64,000 bases of DNA. It comes from Talinum fruticosum (Eukaryota; Streptophyta; Magnoliopsida; Caryophyllales; Talinaceae). The notes under the pieces are model-generated. The model did no database searches, was not told where the DNA came from, and was given only the letters and a program-made list of their open reading frames with translations. Shown here one piece after another: positions 59,236 through 64,000 of the stretch. Position numbers and translations under genes: made by a program. How positions within the stretch are numbered: position 1 is the stretch's first letter; every line of letters starts with the position of its first letter. Location: positions 5,919,001 to 5,983,000 of the forward strand of contig JAITYX010000021.1 in assembly GCA_021018815.1 (NCBI GenBank), given 5' to 3'.

Positions 59236-62200
59236 GATTACCAATCCTGGCTTTCAAACTTGGCCCCCCTCCCCTCCCTATTATTAGCCGCCCTAGTGCT
59301 TTGACCCATTTTATTAGTCACCACGATTATAAATATAACTTAAAATGTCATTTATTAAAGTTTTAATTTTATATACACTATTATAGATTCTAGTTATTAT
59401 AGATTTTCATTAAGTACATCGAAATCGGTAGATATGTATGTATAATTTCTAAATTCACCGTTACTTTAAATTTTGAATTAAAAGATAGAAACTTTAAAAT
59501 TTTAATATGAAATTCATTTATAATGATTTGTATTTTATGCTGTTTTCCCCTTTAAAAAATAAATATAAAATTTTTGGCTACATAAATTCATATATTTATT
59601 TCTGATTTAATATTGAATGTGTTTATGTCTATGTTTATGGTTACATTTGATAATATGGATATTAGTTTTTCCACATCAATAAAATTTTTTAAATTATACA
59701 TGACTTTTACAAATTGAAACTTATGTATTCTTTTATTATGTTTGTAAAATACACATAGCTGGGAAACGATTTTTTTTTTTTAACAAAAATATATGTCACT
59801 ATCCACGAATTTTTCTTTTATTTAAAAAAAAAAAAGAAGAAGAAGAATCCGTGATTGGTGATAAGGTTACAAATGATTGCAAAGGATTGAAAATGATTAC
59901 GAGGATAGAAAAGCAAAGAAGCAGTAGAAGCCGTGCCCCATGATTAGTAGGCATACATGTATTCAAAGGGCCATCCATGCTAAGTTATAAGGGAATTATA
60001 TGATTGTCATTCAAAATAAATAAAATATCTTTTTATTATTTTTTTCATTTTAAAATACTTATTATTTTTAATTTATAGGAGAATATTAATGAAATATAAA
60101 ATTTATGCTAAAGTTTATGTCGAAAGATCAAATTATCCTAAAATTTAATTAAAAATAAAAAAGGAGAAAAAATAATTAGTAACAATAAAATTAGTCATTT
60201 ATACGTCATTAAAATTATAAAATGACGAGATATTGTAATAGTTAAAGTAATTTAGCAGAGGGACGAGGGAGTATTTGTTTAAGGAAGGGGCAAGGCAAGC
60301 ATGACAATAATGATTCTCACGTTCTCATCATTAATTCTTTGGGAGTGTTTTTGACTCGTGCGTTCTCTATGCACCCAGCACTATTTCCCACCATATCATC
60401 TTAAAGCTTGTTAGTGGGTCATTAATTAGAGAGAGAGTGAGAGAGAGATGCCGCATGCATGCCTTCTACAGAACTTATCATCCATAATCACACCCTATCT
60501 ATCAATCACTAATTTTATGTATACCACTAATTGTAATGTGGATCATGTACATTATTATTAGCTAAACCAGCAAAATATATCCATCGATTTCATTCACATT
60601 TGGATGCCGTCTTGTATCAGTTTTGTGCTGTGTTTTTCTTAATTCTTGTAGCTTGAATTAGTCTCGTGTTAGACTTTAATAAATATTATCACACATACTT
60701 ATCGAAATTGTTAAATTAATTTGAAGGAATAATAGAATATTAAAATGACAATCACGTTCATTTCATCGACATATCTTACTGGTGTAACGACTATCAAATG
60801 TTGGTTTTACCTTAGAAATGGTAATTCACTTGTGTACAACCCTACCCCAAAAAAACCGATTATGATCATACATATATATGATTGTAGAAGCAGTGGGGAA
60901 AAGGAATGAGAAAATCCAACCCAACTTCTCTATTTTGTGTTGAATTAGGGAATAGGAAATGGAAGACAAAAGCTAAGGTGACTTCTGCGATTGAAGTAAA
61001 AGTGAATTTATAAAAGATATCGATAATGTATTAAGTTTGAAATTTCGATGGTATGTATTTCAAATAATTCAATATGAAGAAAAACTCGCTCAGAATAAAA
61101 AATACATGGAGTAAAACCTTTTGAATGTATTTATATAATTTTTATGAACATTATTTATATTTTATACTTTTAATTGTTGTATAAAGGGGAAAAAAACTCA
61201 TGAGCTAATAATGGAAGTACTGTTTCTGTGAGTATAAATTCGAAAAGCAAAGAGGTAAAATATAGAGCGAAACCAGACAACAAAATGGGGAAACAAATCT
61301 AGTTTGATTCCATGGAAAATCTGAGCAAAAGATTGCATTGACAGAAGAAGACCAAGCAAACCTGGTTCTATTTGTAGCTCAAAGACTGTCAAGGTTAAGG
61401 CAATGTGGAACTTTGTAACTCCATCCCAAAATTGTGAAAGAGGCCAAAACCCACTTCAAGTAACTCAGAAAAAAAAGGGGGCCAAGCCATGGGAAAGGGG
61501 GACACACTACCCTGTTCATTTTCCAAGTCCCAAATATATCCAAATCAAACATTATATGAATATCCCCTATCAAGAAACATAAAATAGCTTCATATTCATA
61601 CAAAAAGAATCACAAAGACATGCTAAATTTTAATTGTTACATGCTTCAACCTTTAGTTTTAGTATGTTTTTGTCAACTTCTTGTAATTAATTATCGCATG
61701 AACCCACCTACCGCTCAAATTACCACGATACTTGCTCGGATTACTCATACCCATCAAATTCCATTTAGTTCTGTAAGGTTGAAAAAAGCTGTATGTTTTG
61801 TTGTAAAAAGTCTGTAAGCATACGTAAAATAATTATAAAGTTAATTATAAAAAGTTGTAAATAGATATATATAAGCAGTTGTAATGTTGTAAACTAAAAT
61901 TAAATGAAACATAACCTCAATCAACTAATTCAATATTAATTATCGTATACTATTCAGAGTCATATTCTCTCTAATTAAGGAAAATATGTGATTAACTATA
62001 ATCTCTAATTAAGCATATTTGATGAAGATTAAGGGTTTAGTATTCAGTAATTAAGTAAAAATGTGTGGGGATAAAAATTAAAGGTGAATTAATAGTAGTG
62101 TTAGACAAGAAAATGAGTGATGGGGCATGGGGATTAGCCAAATTGGGAGGACGCAACTACTTTGTCCCCAAGGCAGGCAGACTGTAAAAAGCTGTTCACT

Positions 62201-62488
62201 GTAGGGAGCATATAATCCCCCTGCATGCTCTGCCCCTCTTCTGCCCAGCACTCCTTCCCCTGCTCCTCCCTCCTCCTCCTCTTTCTTTCTCTCTCTCTCT
62301 CTCTTCCCCAACCCAACAGATTCTCTCTCTCTCTCTCTCTCCCCCACTATAAGATAAACCCCATCTCCCCCTTCCCCTGCCCTCCCCACAAAATCTCCTC
62401 AGCCCTTTATTAATTTCTCCTCCACAAGTTCTCTCCCGCTTCTCTGACTATATCTCTCTCGCTGGATTTCTTTCTCTCTCATCAGAAT
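59054..62488. other. Intergenic DNA and Dof 5' region
   Basis: AT-rich DNA with no recognised gene. It contains a (CT)n run at 59199-59232 and, just before the Dof gene, C/T-rich leader sequence with (CT)n tracts at 62290-62345, a common feature of plant 5' UTRs. Confidence 0.5.
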
Positions 62489-63249
62489 ATGCCGACGGAA
62501 GCGGCGGAGAGGAGGGCGGCCAGAGCGCAGCAGATGGGGGCGCCGCTCCCTCCGGCGGCGGAGCAAGACCCTCTTCCCTGCCCACGATGCGACTCCAACA
62601 ACACCAAGTTCTGCTACTACAACAACTACAACTTCTCTCAGCCCCGCCACTTCTGCAAGTCCTGCCGTCGCTACTGGACCCACGGCGGCACCCTCCGCGA
62701 CATCCCCGTCGGCGGCGGCTCCCGAAAATCCGCTAAGCGCTCCCGCACCTCCACCACCTCCTCCGCCGCCTCCTACGTCTCGTCTTCTTCGGGCCCTACC
62801 ATGACAATAGGCGGGTCGCAGCCACCGCTCCTCGAGCCCATATCTTCCACTCCGGTCTTCCTCTCTCTCCCTCTTCAGCCGGGCCCAGCCCGATCGCGGC
62901 GGTGTCTGGTACTGCAAGCAGCTTCACGTCGCTACTGAATAGCGCCGGGCCAGGAGTTCTACCTCTGGGCGGATTCGGGCTTGGGCTTGGGCTGGAGGAC
63001 GTCGGGTTCGGGCTGGGCCGCGGGGTGTGGGCTCTCCCTGATCAGGTCGGAATTGGATACGTCGGTGGCGGAGGCATGAATGGGAGTGGCGCAAATGGCG
63101 AAGCGGGCGGCGGAGGTGAGGGCGGCGGTGTGAGCAGAGGGGAGACGTGGCAGGTGGAGAGCGGCGAGAGTGATTTTGGTGGTGGTAGTGATTGCTTTGC
63201 CTCGTTGCCTGAGCTTGCTATTTCTACCCCAGGGAATGGTCTCAAATGA
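62489..63249 (+). CDS. Dof zinc-finger transcription factor
   Basis: Plant-specific DNA-binding factor that recognises AAAG cores. The Dof finger has the exact C-x2-C-x21-C-x2-C spacing (Cys31, Cys34, Cys56, Cys59) in [18 protein letters not shown]...HFCKSC, followed by [18 protein letters not shown] and the basic KSAKRSR. This most resembles the Dof1.7/3.1 group (from memory). The single-exon frame shifts in a CT-rich tract at 62856-62875. The downstream frame, starting around [12 protein letters not shown], continues to 63249 with Gly-rich segments, an EWQ-like TWQVESGE and a conserved-looking end ([14 protein letters not shown]). One extra base there would give about 253 residues in one frame. 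The short upstream-only reading ends at 62938. Confidence 0.9.
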
Positions 63250-64000
63250 TCTCTAGGAGCTTCAAGAAAGAGAGAAAAAATATAACGAGTGTTTGTAGTT
63301 TTGTTAAATTTGTAGGTTAAAGTAAAGCGGGGGAGGAGAGGTGATGGGTTTTGTTAATTAGGAATTAAAATTGACTCTGGAAGAGCTTGAGATCATCTTC
63401 ATCTTCATCTTCATCTTCATCTTCATCTTCATGTGTACGTTGTAGTGAGAGAATTCAAGTTTGTCTATGAGTATCATCATCAGACTCGTCTGTATTCTCA
63501 TGGGTTTTAGCTTCCTTTTCCATGGCCTTTGAATTCATACTATGTTTTTAACCGAACTTGGACAAATTTCTTCATTACCAATTTTTATTTTTCACTCTTT
63601 TTAAAGGCGACAAAGTTTCTTTGAATATTTAGACATTTTTAAAATGACTATTAAAATTTGACAAGTATAGCTAAAATGAGTTGAAATGATAAGTGGAATG
63701 AATTTAAATGATTAACTGTTATATATAATTATAACTGAAAGGAACTTAAATAAGCTAAAAACTATTACAAATACGAATGTAAATGTTATTTTGCACAAGC
63801 CATTAGGTTAATAGAAATGTAGGAAATAAGCTCGGTTTAACTAAAACAAATTCGCATAAATTGAAGTTAAAATTCAACATATAAAAATAAGTTTAGATAA
63901 GTTCTATTCAATAAAAATAAATCCGTATAAATTCAATCTAGATTAGTTCTAAAATAAGTTGAAAGAGTGCGTCTTATACTCAAGTTAAACAATCTAAGGA
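63250..64000. other. Dof 3' UTR and downstream DNA
   Basis: The 3' region of the Dof gene contains about six TTCATC hexanucleotide units at 63395-63432. The rest is AT-rich without a gene up to the window edge. Confidence 0.6.

Noticed and set aside
59060..59287. Frame ending in a serine-leucine run
   Set aside because: The run is a translated (CT)n microsatellite; no recognisable protein.

Overview
This is nuclear DNA of a flowering plant, most likely a eudicot. The genes are split by spliceosomal introns of usual plant size, the intergenic DNA is AT-rich, and the protein families (nuclear poly(A)-binding protein, ABCG half-transporters, a class-V PLP enzyme, CDCA7, a GDSL lipase, a Dof factor) are typical of plants. 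Solo LTRs, Helitrons, MITEs, SINEs and LINE remnants fill most of the rest. I cannot name the species.

Layout. 1-1155 (+): 3' half of a PABN-type poly(A)-binding protein gene. 1883-19866: two copies of a divergent gene pair, an ABCG half-transporter (-) beside a PLP-dependent class-V aminotransferase-like enzyme (+); pair 1 is 1883-9038 and pair 2 is 9555-19866. 19867-34040: nested transposons, chiefly three solo LTRs with perfect target-site duplications (two of them inside one LINE remnant), SINEs, a PIF/Harbinger-type MITE and microsatellites. 34045-37271 (-): a third ABCG copy, clearly a pseudogene. 39393-46556: two Helitrons whose near-identical 5' ends face outward; the second carries a collapsed type II peroxiredoxin fragment. 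47069-47310: a scrap of the partner PLP gene of the third pair, so the pair was once triplicated. 47741-52517 (-): an apparently intact CDCA7-like gene of five exons, with a probable GC-AG intron and a hAT MITE nested in a putative solo LTR in intron 2. 55330-57171 (+): a GDSL esterase/lipase. 62489-63249 (+): a Dof zinc-finger transcription factor.

Function. The transporter and PLP-enzyme pairs share intergenic promoter regions and could be co-regulated; this is inference. The other genes look like unrelated housekeeping or regulatory neighbours.

Sequence quality. Many otherwise well-conserved exons carry single-base indels, mostly in short mononucleotide runs: ABCG copies A and B, both PLP genes, the GDSL gene and the Dof gene. 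Allowing for one base at each site restores reading phase across splice junctions. Either long-read consensus errors or real decay could explain this. ABCG copy C is a true pseudogene in any case, because it also has a nonsense codon and 14- and 58-base deletions.
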